A DNA stretch of 64,000 nucleotides. It comes from Akkermansiaceae bacterium (lineage in GTDB: Bacteria; Verrucomicrobiota; Verrucomicrobiia; Verrucomicrobiales; Akkermansiaceae). Location of the stretch: NCBI GenBank assembly GCA_024233115.1, contig JACKQB010000008.1:1-64000 (forward strand). Direction: 5' to 3'. Positions 51,700 through 60,529 of this stretch are shown here, piece after piece. The translations under genes and the position numbers were made by a program. The notes beneath the pieces are model-generated. The model was not told the DNA's origin, ran no database searches, and saw only the letters and a program-made list of their open reading frames with translations. Position 1 is the stretch's first letter, and each line of letters starts with the position of its first letter.

Positions 51700-52235
51700 A
51701 CGATTACTATAAACAATCTGTGGCTGTATTTGGCATCGGTCTGCCGATGTTGCTGATGGCGATCATCGCCGGTGTCGCCTTGTACATGACTTCGTCAGTG
51801 AGTAGCGAGTATACGGTCAAAAAGAAAAAGTATGACCAATCCCAGCTGGCCATGCGCCAAAACATGGAACTCCAAGGCAAGGTGAAGAATAACGAAAAAC
51901 TCCTCGCCGAATGGGACCGGTTGATGCGCACGGAAACACGCGGGACATTCCTCGAGCACTGGAAGCAAGCTGAGAAAAAATTCACCGGCAAGGAGCTCAC
52001 TAAATCATCGCACAACTGGGTGAACTACAGTGAAGGCCTTGGCAAGGGGGTTTCGCAACCTGCCAGCCAAGTCAATATGTCGTTCTCGGCCACCTACAGG
52101 GCGATGCAGACGGCTCTGATGGAAATGGAGTCGACCCTGCCCAATATGCAACTCGATTCACTGACCATGACTCCTGATAGCGGAGGCAAGGTCATTGACT
52201 TTAAAACAACATTCACGGTATGGACACTCAAGTAG
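51696..52235 (+). CDS. PilO-like inner-membrane protein
   Basis: 179 residues. One N-terminal membrane helix (about 8-30, VFGIGLPMLLMAIIAGVALY), then a coiled-coil region (about 36-75, KKKKYDQSQLAMRQNMELQ), then a small alpha/beta domain (about 80-179). This topology is that of PilO/GspM proteins, which link the cytoplasmic ATPase platform to the secretin. By position it is the equivalent of the Amuc_1100-type outer-envelope protein of Akkermansia, though shorter (Amuc_1100 is about 317 residues). Start overlaps the upstream stop (ATGA); its own end overlaps the next gene by 16 bases. Confidence 0.7.
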   Translation: MNDYYKQSVAVFGIGLPMLLMAIIAGVALYMTSSVSSEYTVKKKKYDQSQLAMRQNMELQGKVKNNEKLLAEWDRLMRTETRGTFLEHWKQAEKKFTGKELTKSSHNWVNYSEGLGKGVSQPASQVNMSFSATYRAMQTALMEMESTLPNMQLDSLTMTPDSGGKVIDFKTTFTVWTLK

Positions 52236-52837
52236 CAGCAATACTTTCAGCTCTTGTCATGGTGATGGCCGTGGCAAATGCGCAAGATGCGACTCCGGAC
52301 ACGCCACCCAAAGCGGTTGCTGGTGCGAAGTTCGTTGAAGAGAGTTCGAGAACGCTCATAGGGGAGAATCGTCTCGCCTGGATTGAGGCGATGAGAAATA
52401 AACTGCCGATAACGCAGCGTCAGGTGGGTCCCTTTGGTCTGGCGCAGGACCCTGAGGCCGCGTTGGCAAAACCGGCACAGAAAAAAATGAAGGAAGGCGC
52501 GTTCCTTAACGCCATCGCCGCGATCAAGGTCAATACGGTGATGCCGTCCGAAAGCAAGTTTACCATTGGCTCGCGTGAGTTCAGCAAAGGCGATGTTTTC
52601 CCCGTGATCAGAGGCCAGCGACAGTTCAACGTCGAGATTGTGGCCATCAGGGCGGACAACATCCTGTTTAAGAACATTGATACCGGCGAATACGTAAAAA
52701 GAAATCTCCACACCCTCCCAAAAGGAATGACCAAAAATGCTCCATTGGACTCAGTTCCAGGAGTCGTCCCTGCAAACAAGAAAGACGATAGACCGTTGAA
52801 TCTTGACGACGAACCGCTCCCAGTGAGCAACGACTAA
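52220..52837 (+). CDS. PilP-like exported protein
   Basis: 205 residues. Signal peptide about 1-22 (ending VANAQ), followed by a Pro/Lys-rich segment and a small beta domain (FTIGSREFSKGDVFPVIR, FNVEIVAIRADNILFKNIDTGEY), then an unstructured acidic tail. PilP/GspC proteins use such a small beta domain to contact the secretin N-domains. No lipobox is present. By order it matches the gene between Amuc_1100 and the secretin. Start overlaps the PilO-like gene, so translation is coupled. Confidence 0.65.
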   Translation: MDTQVAAILSALVMVMAVANAQDATPDTPPKAVAGAKFVEESSRTLIGENRLAWIEAMRNKLPITQRQVGPFGLAQDPEAALAKPAQKKMKEGAFLNAIAAIKVNTVMPSESKFTIGSREFSKGDVFPVIRGQRQFNVEIVAIRADNILFKNIDTGEYVKRNLHTLPKGMTKNAPLDSVPGVVPANKKDDRPLNLDDEPLPVSND

Positions 52838-52861
52838 CACTATAACACACCCTTACACATC

Positions 52862-54574
52862 ATGAAAAAACAAACCATCACACTACTTTGTGGACTGGTA
52901 GCCGCATCCCTTGCCAACATGGCGCTAGCCCAGGATGAAGAAGCTACTGTGGTTCGCGTTGTTCCACCTAAGCTTGGTCCTGGAGCAGCCAATCCGGCAG
53001 GAGCAGTCAATCCGGCTGGTGCTGGAGATCCAGTCGATTCCCCGGATGGGCCGTCAGATAATCCTGTGGTGGCAAAACCACCTGTGGTGGATCCCGCAGC
53101 GCCTGCGGCAGCTGACGACCAGGCTGGCGCAGTGGAGGCCGATGATAATCCTATCGCTGAAGACGATGGTGGTTTCCTGATCAAGGATGCCAATATCAAC
53201 GATATCTTCCAGTTGCTCGCAAAGCGTGCAGGCAAGCAGTATTTCCATAACAACAAACTCAACACCGATGATTACAAAGTCACGGGCCACCTCAATGGTG
53301 ACGCAAGCTCGCTGAAGCAAATGGAGGAGCTGGGCTTCCAGTATGGCTTGCGGATGTATGTCAAAGGCAACACGGTCTATGCGATGATGGACGAGCAGTT
53401 GGAAAAATTGCCCGCCAAGGAGTGGACCTATACCTTGAAGTACTTGCGCCCAACGGACATCGAGCAAATCAAGGCTCTCATCCAGCCCATGCTCACGGCT
53501 GGTCGTGGTATTGTGAACTACGAGCCGAAGACCAATACAATCATTGTCATCGATACTTTGACCCACATTGAAATGGTCGAAGGCCTGCTCAGTAAAATAG
53601 ACAGACCCAAAGGCCAGATTGTCGTCGAGGTGAAGATTCTCCGTATCAACAGCGCTGTTGGAAAGAACTCAGGTGTTGATTGGGAGTCGGCGCTCGGCTC
53701 GACAGGAACCAGCATCGATGTTGCCGGAAGCCTGAATGCCTTGTTTGGATTACCGGAGGCAAGCCTTACCACGGGAAGTACAACGACGACAGGCCCTAGT
53801 TTCGACAACAGCAACATCGTTCTCAGCCCTCTGCAATTGCGTGGGGTGTTAAGGGCGCTGAACGATGGGAACCTTGTGACCCAAAAATCCAATCCGGTGG
53901 TTATTACAGAGGATAACGAGAAAGCAAGTATCTCGCTGATCGACCGTGTTCCGATCATCACTTCCACCGTGAACGAAACAACGTCCGGTTCAACGACTAC
54001 GGATGAAGTGCGTTACACCATTGATAAGGGGGATTCAACGGATCCCGATAAAACACGTGAGATTGGTGTGACCATTACGATGACTCCAAGCCTCTTACCT
54101 GACGGAACCATCAGAATGCACATGCGCCCAAGGAATGCTCAAATTGTAGAAAATATCAAAGGACCATCCGGTAACGTATACCCACGTGTTAGTGAGGCTA
54201 CCATCCAGTCGATCGCCAGGATACCTAACGGTCACTCCCTGATGATTGGTGGTTTCTATGGAGAGCTCGAAAGCAAATCCAAGAATAAAGTCCCCTTGTT
54301 AGGTGATATTCCTATTCTCAATTTCTTCTTTAAGTCGAAGCAGACGAAAAAAGAGCAATCGAGTTTGGTTTTTGTCGTTACTCCCACATCCTATAACCCT
54401 TCGTGTGTGGCAAGTAATGACAAGACCACCACGCGACTTCGTAAAGGAGCCCAAATCAAGCCCAAGTATGATTGGGTGGAGGATGAAAACCCCGGGCCTG
54501 CACATGAGCCTAACCTCCGCCGCACCATCCGTGGTATGAAGCCGAAACAGGCTCCCTACTACCCGCAACGCTAA
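52862..54574 (+). CDS. Secretin, PilQ/GspD family outer-membrane channel
   Basis: 570 residues. Signal peptide 1-23 (ending LALA). A Pro/Ala/Asp-rich linker with AANPAGAVNPAGA repeats (about 40-100) precedes two N-domains (FLIKDANINDIFQLLAKRAG; LKYLRPTDIEQIKALIQPML). The secretin domain follows (from about 260), ending with VPLLGDIPILNFFFKSKQTK and SSLVFVVTPT, the family hallmark. A basic tail closes the protein. It would form the gated outer-membrane ring through which the fibre or cargo passes. Equivalent by position to Amuc_1098. The Pro/Asp linker looks longer than in most PilQ proteins, and no AMIN domains are visible. Confidence 0.9.
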   Translation: MKKQTITLLCGLVAASLANMALAQDEEATVVRVVPPKLGPGAANPAGAVNPAGAGDPVDSPDGPSDNPVVAKPPVVDPAAPAAADDQAGAVEADDNPIAEDDGGFLIKDANINDIFQLLAKRAGKQYFHNNKLNTDDYKVTGHLNGDASSLKQMEELGFQYGLRMYVKGNTVYAMMDEQLEKLPAKEWTYTLKYLRPTDIEQIKALIQPMLTAGRGIVNYEPKTNTIIVIDTLTHIEMVEGLLSKIDRPKGQIVVEVKILRINSAVGKNSGVDWESALGSTGTSIDVAGSLNALFGLPEASLTTGSTTTTGPSFDNSNIVLSPLQLRGVLRALNDGNLVTQKSNPVVITEDNEKASISLIDRVPIITSTVNETTSGSTTTDEVRYTIDKGDSTDPDKTREIGVTITMTPSLLPDGTIRMHMRPRNAQIVENIKGPSGNVYPRVSEATIQSIARIPNGHSLMIGGFYGELESKSKNKVPLLGDIPILNFFFKSKQTKKEQSSLVFVVTPTSYNPSCVASNDKTTTRLRKGAQIKPKYDWVEDENPGPAHEPNLRRTIRGMKPKQAPYYPQR

Positions 54575-54593
54575 TCAACATTCCTACCCTTAC

Positions 54594-55256
54594 GTGAACC
54601 CCAAACCTCAATACGCAAATGAGGAGGCATTACCATTAGTGCCCGACCAAACGGCCCACCCTGTAACTCCTCCTAAGCCAGCCCCGGCCCAGCACAGCAA
54701 TTTTGCTGCGGTGGCCCAGGAGGTTCCCATGGCTCTGCAGCATGCCCTGATCCGCACGCTGGCAATGATGCAGCAGCACAATCTGGCTTCCGCCGAGGAC
54801 TGTAGCCAGGTTGCCGCCAAGGTGCGCCGAAACTGGGAGGCTGGGAAAGGTTCTGACCCGATCGATTGTTTGGCCCGTCTACGGGCAGGTGGTGGAGATA
54901 TGCTCGATGCCAGTGTCGAAATGATTTCCTCGAAAATGGCTCACACGTTGCCGTTTGTACCGACGCGTATTCCCTTTGCCGGTCGGTTGATACCTCCCAC
55001 AGCGTTTTACGAAAAGAATCCGAAGATGGAGCTATTGTGCCGTTTGATGCTGGTGCCCATTGCCTACGCAGAGGACCTCGACATTCTCGCCGTGGCAACG
55101 ATCAACCCGTATTTCGCGGATGCCATTTCTGCGGCGATCATGGATTACGTCAAGGCAAAGGCCGGTATTCGCCCGATCATCAGTGTCATCAGGCTTGATT
55201 ATGTGGGGTGGGCAAAAATGTGCCAGAAACACTTTAGAGAGGGGGTGGGGTCATGA
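54594..55256 (+). CDS. Stand-alone GspE-N/MshEN-like protein
   Basis: 220 residues. The N-terminal 45 are Pro/Gln-rich and likely disordered. The rest resembles the N-terminal domain of GspE/PilB ATPases: LPFVPTRIPFAGRLIPPTAF, MLVPIAYAEDLDILAVATINPYFADAISAAI, then a beta/alpha segment ending VIRLDYVGWAKMC. There is no ATPase domain. The gene overlaps pilB by 4 bases. PilB has its own version of the same domain, so two copies are split across two genes. MshEN domains can bind c-di-GMP; whether this one does is unknown. GTG start. Confidence 0.65.
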   Translation: MNPKPQYANEEALPLVPDQTAHPVTPPKPAPAQHSNFAAVAQEVPMALQHALIRTLAMMQQHNLASAEDCSQVAAKVRRNWEAGKGSDPIDCLARLRAGGGDMLDASVEMISSKMAHTLPFVPTRIPFAGRLIPPTAFYEKNPKMELLCRLMLVPIAYAEDLDILAVATINPYFADAISAAIMDYVKAKAGIRPIISVIRLDYVGWAKMCQKHFREGVGS

Positions 55257-56944
55257 TCGAATATGACGGCATACGTTTCAACTCGCTGATCAGCAGGCGT
55301 ATCATGCAGACCCTTGAGGAGCATGATGCCTCACTCAAGGACATCGATCCGGGCCAAATTGAGGCCAAGGTCACCAAGAGTGTGTTCATGTCGGCGATTG
55401 CCAAAATCAACAACATGCCATTCTTCCCGAAAGTGGCCGAGTTTTGCGAGAGCTCGTTGTTGGAAAAATGTGATCCGTCGGTCCTGACCCGTGGCGGATT
55501 TTCGCCGCTTTGCATTGACGAGCACCGGATCATTGTCGCCATTTCCAACCCCTGGAACCCGGCGGCTGATGAATACATCGCGATGCGGTTTCCCGATTTT
55601 GAGATTGTTAAAATAGTCACACTGACCTCGGAAATCAGTCGGTCTATCGAGGCGGTTGCGAGCAATGCCGGTCCTAGCCGCGATGAGCTTGAGGCCATCG
55701 AGGTAGAGGACACGGATGACAAGATCAAGGATTTCAACGTCACCAAGGATTACGAAGAGCCCATGGCCCAGTTGATCGCAACGATCATGGCCAGTGCCGT
55801 TAAGCAGCGCGCGTCCGATATCCATTTCAAAGTCGAGAAGGAGTCATTCTATTACGCATTCCGGGTGGATGGAGACATCGGGAAGAAAACAGAGCTGCCC
55901 ATGAAGCTCAAGGACCGGCTCGATGCCTATCTTCTCAATCTGATGAAGCTGCCTGCGGAAATCCGTAATACGACACCGGGTATTTCCGGTCGCTTTACCA
56001 TTTCCTATTACCGCCGCCCCATCGATATCCGTTACGAGCGTCACCGCACCTATCGTGGTTATCACATCACCATGCGTCTGCTCGACAAGGGACACCTTGA
56101 TGTGACACTCGGTAAAGGCTCCCTTGCCTTTGATGACGCTACCTTGTTAGCCATGGACAAGGTGATGAAAATCCCGGCTGGAATTATCGTGATGAGTGGC
56201 CCAACCGGCTCCGGTAAATCCACCACACTGAACGCCATTCTTCGTGAGATGAACACGCCGGACGTGAACATACTTACCTTGGAGAACCCGGTTGAGGATG
56301 AGATTCCCGGCGTTACCCACTGTGACCTGAAGCACCCAGGGGAGTTCAAGCCCATGATCGCCAGCTTCATGCGTAGTGACCCCGACATTATCCTGATGGG
56401 GGAGGTGCGCGATATCGAATCCGCTGAATTGGCCATTGAGGCAGCGGTGACAGGTCACAAGGTACTCACCACCATCCACACTCCCCGTGCATCCCAGATC
56501 ATCGAGCGTTTTGAACAATTGGGAATTGAACGGTGGAAGATTGCCCAGACGTTGAAAGCCGCCTGTGCCCAGCGTCTCATCAAGATCCTGTGTCCTTATT
56601 GTAAAATTGAAGCGCCCGGTATTGGTGACAAGGACCGGGCGATCTATGGTTTGGATGAGTCGTGGGCCAAACAACCGGTCTTTAACCACCTGCCGGATGG
56701 ATGCCAGGAATGCCATGGCTCAGGGTATGCGGGGCGGACGGCTATTCTGGAGATCATTCCGATCACCCCCAAGGTTTCTGATATGCTGTCAAAGGGTGAA
56801 ATCACACCCTACGAACTGGAATTGAAAATCCAGGAAGAAGGTATCCTGCCCAACCTGCGTAACAACGGTTTGAAGCTCTTACGGGAGGGCAAGACGGATT
56901 TAGCCGCGATTGGTAAGATGATCGATATGAGCACGGATGAATGA
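55253..56944 (+). CDS. pilB: Pilus extension/type II secretion ATPase PilB/GspE
   Basis: 563 residues. An N-terminal GspE-N-like domain (about 60-155), then the AAA-type ATPase: Walker A SGPTGSGKSTTLNAIL near residue 318, Asp box LTLENPVEDEIPG, Walker B DIILMGEVRDIESAE, His box TGHKVLTTIHTPRA, and a tetracysteine zinc motif from CPYC near residue 447 to CQECHGSGYAGR. All catalytic features are intact. It drives assembly of the fibre on the cytoplasmic side of PilC. Start overlaps the upstream MshEN-like gene, end is 12 bases from pilC. Confidence 0.93.
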   Translation: MIEYDGIRFNSLISRRIMQTLEEHDASLKDIDPGQIEAKVTKSVFMSAIAKINNMPFFPKVAEFCESSLLEKCDPSVLTRGGFSPLCIDEHRIIVAISNPWNPAADEYIAMRFPDFEIVKIVTLTSEISRSIEAVASNAGPSRDELEAIEVEDTDDKIKDFNVTKDYEEPMAQLIATIMASAVKQRASDIHFKVEKESFYYAFRVDGDIGKKTELPMKLKDRLDAYLLNLMKLPAEIRNTTPGISGRFTISYYRRPIDIRYERHRTYRGYHITMRLLDKGHLDVTLGKGSLAFDDATLLAMDKVMKIPAGIIVMSGPTGSGKSTTLNAILREMNTPDVNILTLENPVEDEIPGVTHCDLKHPGEFKPMIASFMRSDPDIILMGEVRDIESAELAIEAAVTGHKVLTTIHTPRASQIIERFEQLGIERWKIAQTLKAACAQRLIKILCPYCKIEAPGIGDKDRAIYGLDESWAKQPVFNHLPDGCQECHGSGYAGRTAILEIIPITPKVSDMLSKGEITPYELELKIQEEGILPNLRNNGLKLLREGKTDLAAIGKMIDMSTDE

Positions 56945-56956
56945 TGATGTTAGCCA

Positions 56957-58093
56957 ATGAGTGAAGCCACGACCATACCACGTAACACCGTACGTGCCAG
57001 ACCCAACGCAGCCGCAAAGCCGAAGCCGCAGTCGAGCTTGTTTGCGCCCAAGGTCAAGCCGTTCAAAAAAAAGGAGTTGGTTCAGATGTTCCGTTCGCTG
57101 GCCTCGATGTTACGCGCCCAGATCAACACGGCTGATGCGATTAAATACTACGCCCATGGACACCCTAACAAGGATCTGGTGACCTCCCTGAATCAAATCC
57201 ATGCGGATGTCAACAAAGGTATACCCATCCATGATGCATTCAGGAACTCCAAGCGGTTCGATGACATGACGATCGGTCTGATCCAGGCGGGTGGGGACGC
57301 CGGTCAGCTCGACACAGCCTTTTCCGAGTTGGGAAAACGGATTAAAAGCGACATGTTCTTCCGGAAAAAAATCCGCAAGTTGATCATGATGCCCTGCATC
57401 GTCATACCTATTCTGATGGGCGCGTTTATCGCTTCGCAGGTGAAAATCGTACCGCAGGTGGAAAAGATGATGTCCGGCATGGAGGCGAAGGGCCTGGTGA
57501 AGCTTTCCTTCGAGGTAAGCCACGTGGTCCGGAAAATCTGGCCGATGGTGGTGCTGGGTATGCTGGCGATCGTCATCACGATTTGGAAATCAACGCCGGT
57601 CAAAAATACAATCACCAACCTGGCCATGGCGAAATTCAGGGTGGTCAGGACGATGATCATGAGTCTGCGCCAGATGACGATGCTGTCGACCATCCGATTG
57701 CTCTATTCCAACGGAATCAACCTGGCGAAGTCCTTGAGGGTGGCTGCAACCAGTGTGAAAAAAACCCCCTTCTACGCTGAACTGCTGAAAGCGGCGGACA
57801 TGTATGAAAAATCGGGGGTCCCCCTGTCCTCGGCATTCGCCAAATACACCTCGGTGGACCCCCAGGTGGTTCACATGCTGGCGATCGGTGAGAAATCAGC
57901 ATCCCTGGACACCCAGTTGGCGATGTTGTCCGAGATGTTTGAGGAAGATGCCGAGCAATTGATGGACGATTTCAGCCAGTTCATCAGTCTGATCGTGATG
58001 ATCATCGCGGTGATGCTGATTGCGGCAGTTTTCCTCGGAACCTTCATGCCCATCTTCATGATGGGACCACAAATGATGCAGGAAGCGATGTAG
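56957..58093 (+). CDS. pilC: Pilus/type II secretion inner-membrane platform protein PilC/GspF
   Basis: 378 residues. Two repeated T2SS-F domains (about 35-160, FRSLASMLRAQINTADAI ... GGDAGQLDTAFSELGKRI; about 235-360, LRQMTMLSTIRLLYSNGI ... GEKSASLDTQLAMLSEMF), each followed by hydrophobic helices, with the final helices MIIAVMLIAAVFLGTFMPIF. The basic Pro-rich N-terminus is cytoplasmic. It is the membrane platform acted on by PilB. Normal family length is about 400. About 40 bases to the next gene. Confidence 0.92.
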   Translation: MSEATTIPRNTVRARPNAAAKPKPQSSLFAPKVKPFKKKELVQMFRSLASMLRAQINTADAIKYYAHGHPNKDLVTSLNQIHADVNKGIPIHDAFRNSKRFDDMTIGLIQAGGDAGQLDTAFSELGKRIKSDMFFRKKIRKLIMMPCIVIPILMGAFIASQVKIVPQVEKMMSGMEAKGLVKLSFEVSHVVRKIWPMVVLGMLAIVITIWKSTPVKNTITNLAMAKFRVVRTMIMSLRQMTMLSTIRLLYSNGINLAKSLRVAATSVKKTPFYAELLKAADMYEKSGVPLSSAFAKYTSVDPQVVHMLAIGEKSASLDTQLAMLSEMFEEDAEQLMDDFSQFISLIVMIIAVMLIAAVFLGTFMPIFMMGPQMMQEAM

Positions 58094-58134
58094 AGAACTG
58101 ACGGGCTGGATGATAGAAATATTTTTCCCTTTCC

Positions 58135-58557
58135 ATGCAACTTACCAAGTTAGACAGATGGTTGAAGGAGCGTTTCATTTATGAGACGCACATCTTCACG
58201 CTCAGGCTTCCCGAAGAGGGCTTGCCTGCTGGCACAACGGTGTCTGATCTGGATCAGAACAAAGGGGGGGACTACCGGCACCGTATTGTAATTAAAGACA
58301 ACAAACTCGCCGAGCAAGTAATTGCCCAGTTGCGAAGTTGCCATATCATGCACGCGACACATGTCGTCGAAGGGAAAAACTGGTATAATAAACGCATCGC
58401 CCCAAGTGGTAAAAGCTTTACCTATATGTGGGTATTCAGGTTTTTTGCCCTCATAGGAATATGCTCTGCGGGCCTTGGTGTCATGAAACTTTGGCAGAAT
58501 GAGACGCTGAAATCGACAATCATGGATACGATCAATGAACTCAAGACAGGCCTCTAA
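58135..58557 (+). CDS. Small membrane protein of the pilus locus, unknown family
   Basis: 140 residues with a cytoplasmic alpha/beta part (1-95) and one membrane helix (about 98-120, MWVFRFFALIGICSAGLGVM) near the C-terminus, followed by about 20 residues outside. I do not recognise it. The position directly after pilC and before a pseudopilin suggests an inner-membrane accessory protein of the machine. After its stop a TCTAAACAGGCCTC direct repeat and a weak hairpin near 58577-58590 precede T-rich sequence, so transcription may partly stop here. Confidence 0.65.
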   Translation: MQLTKLDRWLKERFIYETHIFTLRLPEEGLPAGTTVSDLDQNKGGDYRHRIVIKDNKLAEQVIAQLRSCHIMHATHVVEGKNWYNKRIAPSGKSFTYMWVFRFFALIGICSAGLGVMKLWQNETLKSTIMDTINELKTGL

Positions 58558-58653
58558 ACAGGCCTCAAGATACCCATAAAAGGGGTTAAAATACCCTGAT
58601 ATTTAAGTTTTTTTTATTTTCAAGCCTAGCTAGTGTGCTACTCTATTGCAGGA

Positions 58654-59088
58654 ATGTTGATAAAGCACATCCATAGAGAGAGCAGGGCTACTTGCATCGT
58701 CGGTATCAAGCGGGGTCTAACACTGATTGAGATCACCGTGGTAATCGTCATGCTGATGACATTGATCGGTATGTCGATGTTTGCCGTCAACGGCTACAAG
58801 GAATGGGAACTGGCCACTGAGGCAACTCAGCAGCTACGCAAAGTCTACAACGCCCAGCGGACATATCTCGCCGAGCATCCCACAGAAAGCGTCAGCTCCT
58901 TGACCGCAGCCAAGCTGATTCCGTATCTGTCTGATAACTCGACATCCCTGCCCACTGCCGAGGCACTGGACGGTAGTACGCTCACGGTGAAAGTTTCAGT
59001 ATCTCCTCCTGTCTTGATCGATGGTGGCGGAAACAATTATGACCCATCTGGAGATACTGATGACGGACTCTGGGATGTTGGCGGCTAA
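58654..59088 (+). CDS. Minor pseudopilin
   Basis: About 144 residues. Prepilin-type site IKRG^LTLIEITVVIVML with Glu5 retained and a 20-residue hydrophobic helix. The leader is 24 residues, rather long and basic (HIHRESRATCIVGIKRG). The body has a helical stretch (ATEATQQLRKVYNAQRTYLAEHP) and a small C-terminal domain ending in Gly/Asp-rich DPSGDTDDGLWDVGG, which resembles calcium-binding loops of GspG-like proteins. ATG at 58654 chosen over a GTG at 58633. A minor pilin or tip protein is the likely role; it is much less similar to the tandem pilins. Confidence 0.85.
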   Translation: MLIKHIHRESRATCIVGIKRGLTLIEITVVIVMLMTLIGMSMFAVNGYKEWELATEATQQLRKVYNAQRTYLAEHPTESVSSLTAAKLIPYLSDNSTSLPTAEALDGSTLTVKVSVSPPVLIDGGGNNYDPSGDTDDGLWDVGG

Positions 59089-59104
59089 TGGAAAACTGAT
59101 CAAT

Positions 59105-59620
59105 ATGAGGCAGCACTACAAAATACGAACCAACCTGATACTGACTGTATTGTTATCAGTGCTGGTCGCGACTGTCTGCGCCGAGGATCGCCCAGCCCAA
59201 TTGCCCGAAACATTTCGTTTCATCGGCCACTACAAGCTCAACTCAAAAATCAGGGTGGAAACAGGTGAGTCGATGCCCGTGGTCATTTCGCCACTTATCT
59301 ATCGTGTTTACAGTGACGGCATAGATATTCGTGTATATTGCCGCAGTGCGGATGAGGATAGTTTTACAACATATGAGATTTACCGCTCCGACGGGATTGG
59401 AGTGGCTCGCCGAACCGGGGAGATTGATGTGGTCGCTGGCGTGCAAGCCTATTGCACCAAGGGTGAAATGATCAGGCAGGTCAGTGTTACCAGAAACAGC
59501 CTCACGATGGTCAAAATGCCTCCGCGCTCGCATCGGGTAGTTGTGACGCGTGCAGTGGCAATCAAACCACCGAACGAGCAAGCCAGTAATAAACCAACAG
59601 GGGAATCAAGCACGCCATAG
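59105..59620 (+). CDS. Exported protein of the pilus locus, unknown family
   Basis: 171 residues. ATG at 59105 gives a clean signal peptide (RTNLILTVLLSVLVATVCAED); the frame is open further upstream into the pseudopilin gene, but that part is not protein-like. The mature part is a beta-rich single domain (VVISPLIYRVYSDGIDIRVYC) with a Pro/Ser tail. No catalytic motif. Spacing of 16 bases after the pseudopilin gene suggests cotranscription. Might be a periplasmic chaperone or a matrix-side subunit, but nothing in the sequence decides this. Confidence 0.65.
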   Translation: MRQHYKIRTNLILTVLLSVLVATVCAEDRPAQLPETFRFIGHYKLNSKIRVETGESMPVVISPLIYRVYSDGIDIRVYCRSADEDSFTTYEIYRSDGIGVARRTGEIDVVAGVQAYCTKGEMIRQVSVTRNSLTMVKMPPRSHRVVVTRAVAIKPPNEQASNKPTGESSTP

Positions 59621-59665
59621 CCTGCGAGCATTGCTGATAAACCGCCCACTTCCTTTTTCCAACCT

Positions 59666-60520
59666 ATGAAAGTTCCACTAGAGCCTATTCCTACTGAGCA
59701 AATCGTTCTGGTAGAAAAAGAATCACCTCGTGCCGAGATCCGGGTGCGAGACTGTGATGACAAGGGCCAGGGCCGGCCAACCAGCCAGCTCGACAAGGCG
59801 TATCCCTGGTTGTTAGGTATAAGCACATGCCTGTCTGCTCTGCTTTGCTGGATGTATGTCACCAAACCCGTGATCACCCAAAGTCATGGTGCAGGGGTCG
59901 ATCAGCAGCCCCCACAGACCGGGGTCACGGCAAGTGCTGCCGCAAGCGTAAACGATCCAACAGTAAAACCTGACGGTCATACCGATAACCGAACTGAATC
60001 ACCACAAGCATCCCTGGTTCCTTCCGACAGCAGCCTGCCGGGGGAGCAACCTTTGTCCACGAAAGCCGAACCCACAAGCGCGGCAAGCCCGGTTGCGGTC
60101 AATCCCGGCATACTGGCCAAATCCGATGCCGGCAAAAGTGCGTCCGATGTGGGTTTGGGTTGGGAATCCACCAATTTGAAGGTGCAACACATTCTCAGTG
60201 CTGACTCCGGCGATGGGGAGCTTGAGAAAATCGTGCTCAACGTGCCTGTTCTCTACGAGACAAGAACCATGCGCTGGACGCCTCAGGATATAGCCCAGGC
60301 ACGTAATGTGATGGGGCGCCTGATGGTCTATGAGCGCAACTTGAACAACCTGCGCAAAGAGGGGCAGGCGATCTTGAAGGACTGGAACAGGCTGTTGGAA
60401 AACACGGTGCCAGCACCTGCGCTCCGGGCCGACAGTCCCTCGTTACCATACAATCACGGTCAGGGCAGCCAATCGGGTTCCTTGCCCGACAGCTCATCGG
60501 TGATCAAAGTTGAAAACTAA
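59666..60520 (+). CDS. Single-pass membrane protein with long disordered periplasmic region
   Basis: 284 residues. A cytoplasmic N-terminus of about 45 residues, then one membrane helix (about 46-66, YPWLLGISTCLSALLCWMYV). A low-complexity Pro/Ser/Thr/Ala region (about 70-170) is followed by a helical C-terminal part (about 205-245, IAQARNVMGRLMVYERNLNNL) that may coil with partners. TonB-like or GspC-like topology: anchored in the inner membrane and reaching across the periplasm. Family not recognised. Nine bases before the next gene. Confidence 0.65.
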   Translation: MKVPLEPIPTEQIVLVEKESPRAEIRVRDCDDKGQGRPTSQLDKAYPWLLGISTCLSALLCWMYVTKPVITQSHGAGVDQQPPQTGVTASAAASVNDPTVKPDGHTDNRTESPQASLVPSDSSLPGEQPLSTKAEPTSAASPVAVNPGILAKSDAGKSASDVGLGWESTNLKVQHILSADSGDGELEKIVLNVPVLYETRTMRWTPQDIAQARNVMGRLMVYERNLNNLRKEGQAILKDWNRLLENTVPAPALRADSPSLPYNHGQGSQSGSLPDSSSVIKVEN

Positions 60521-60529
60521 ATAGTTCCC

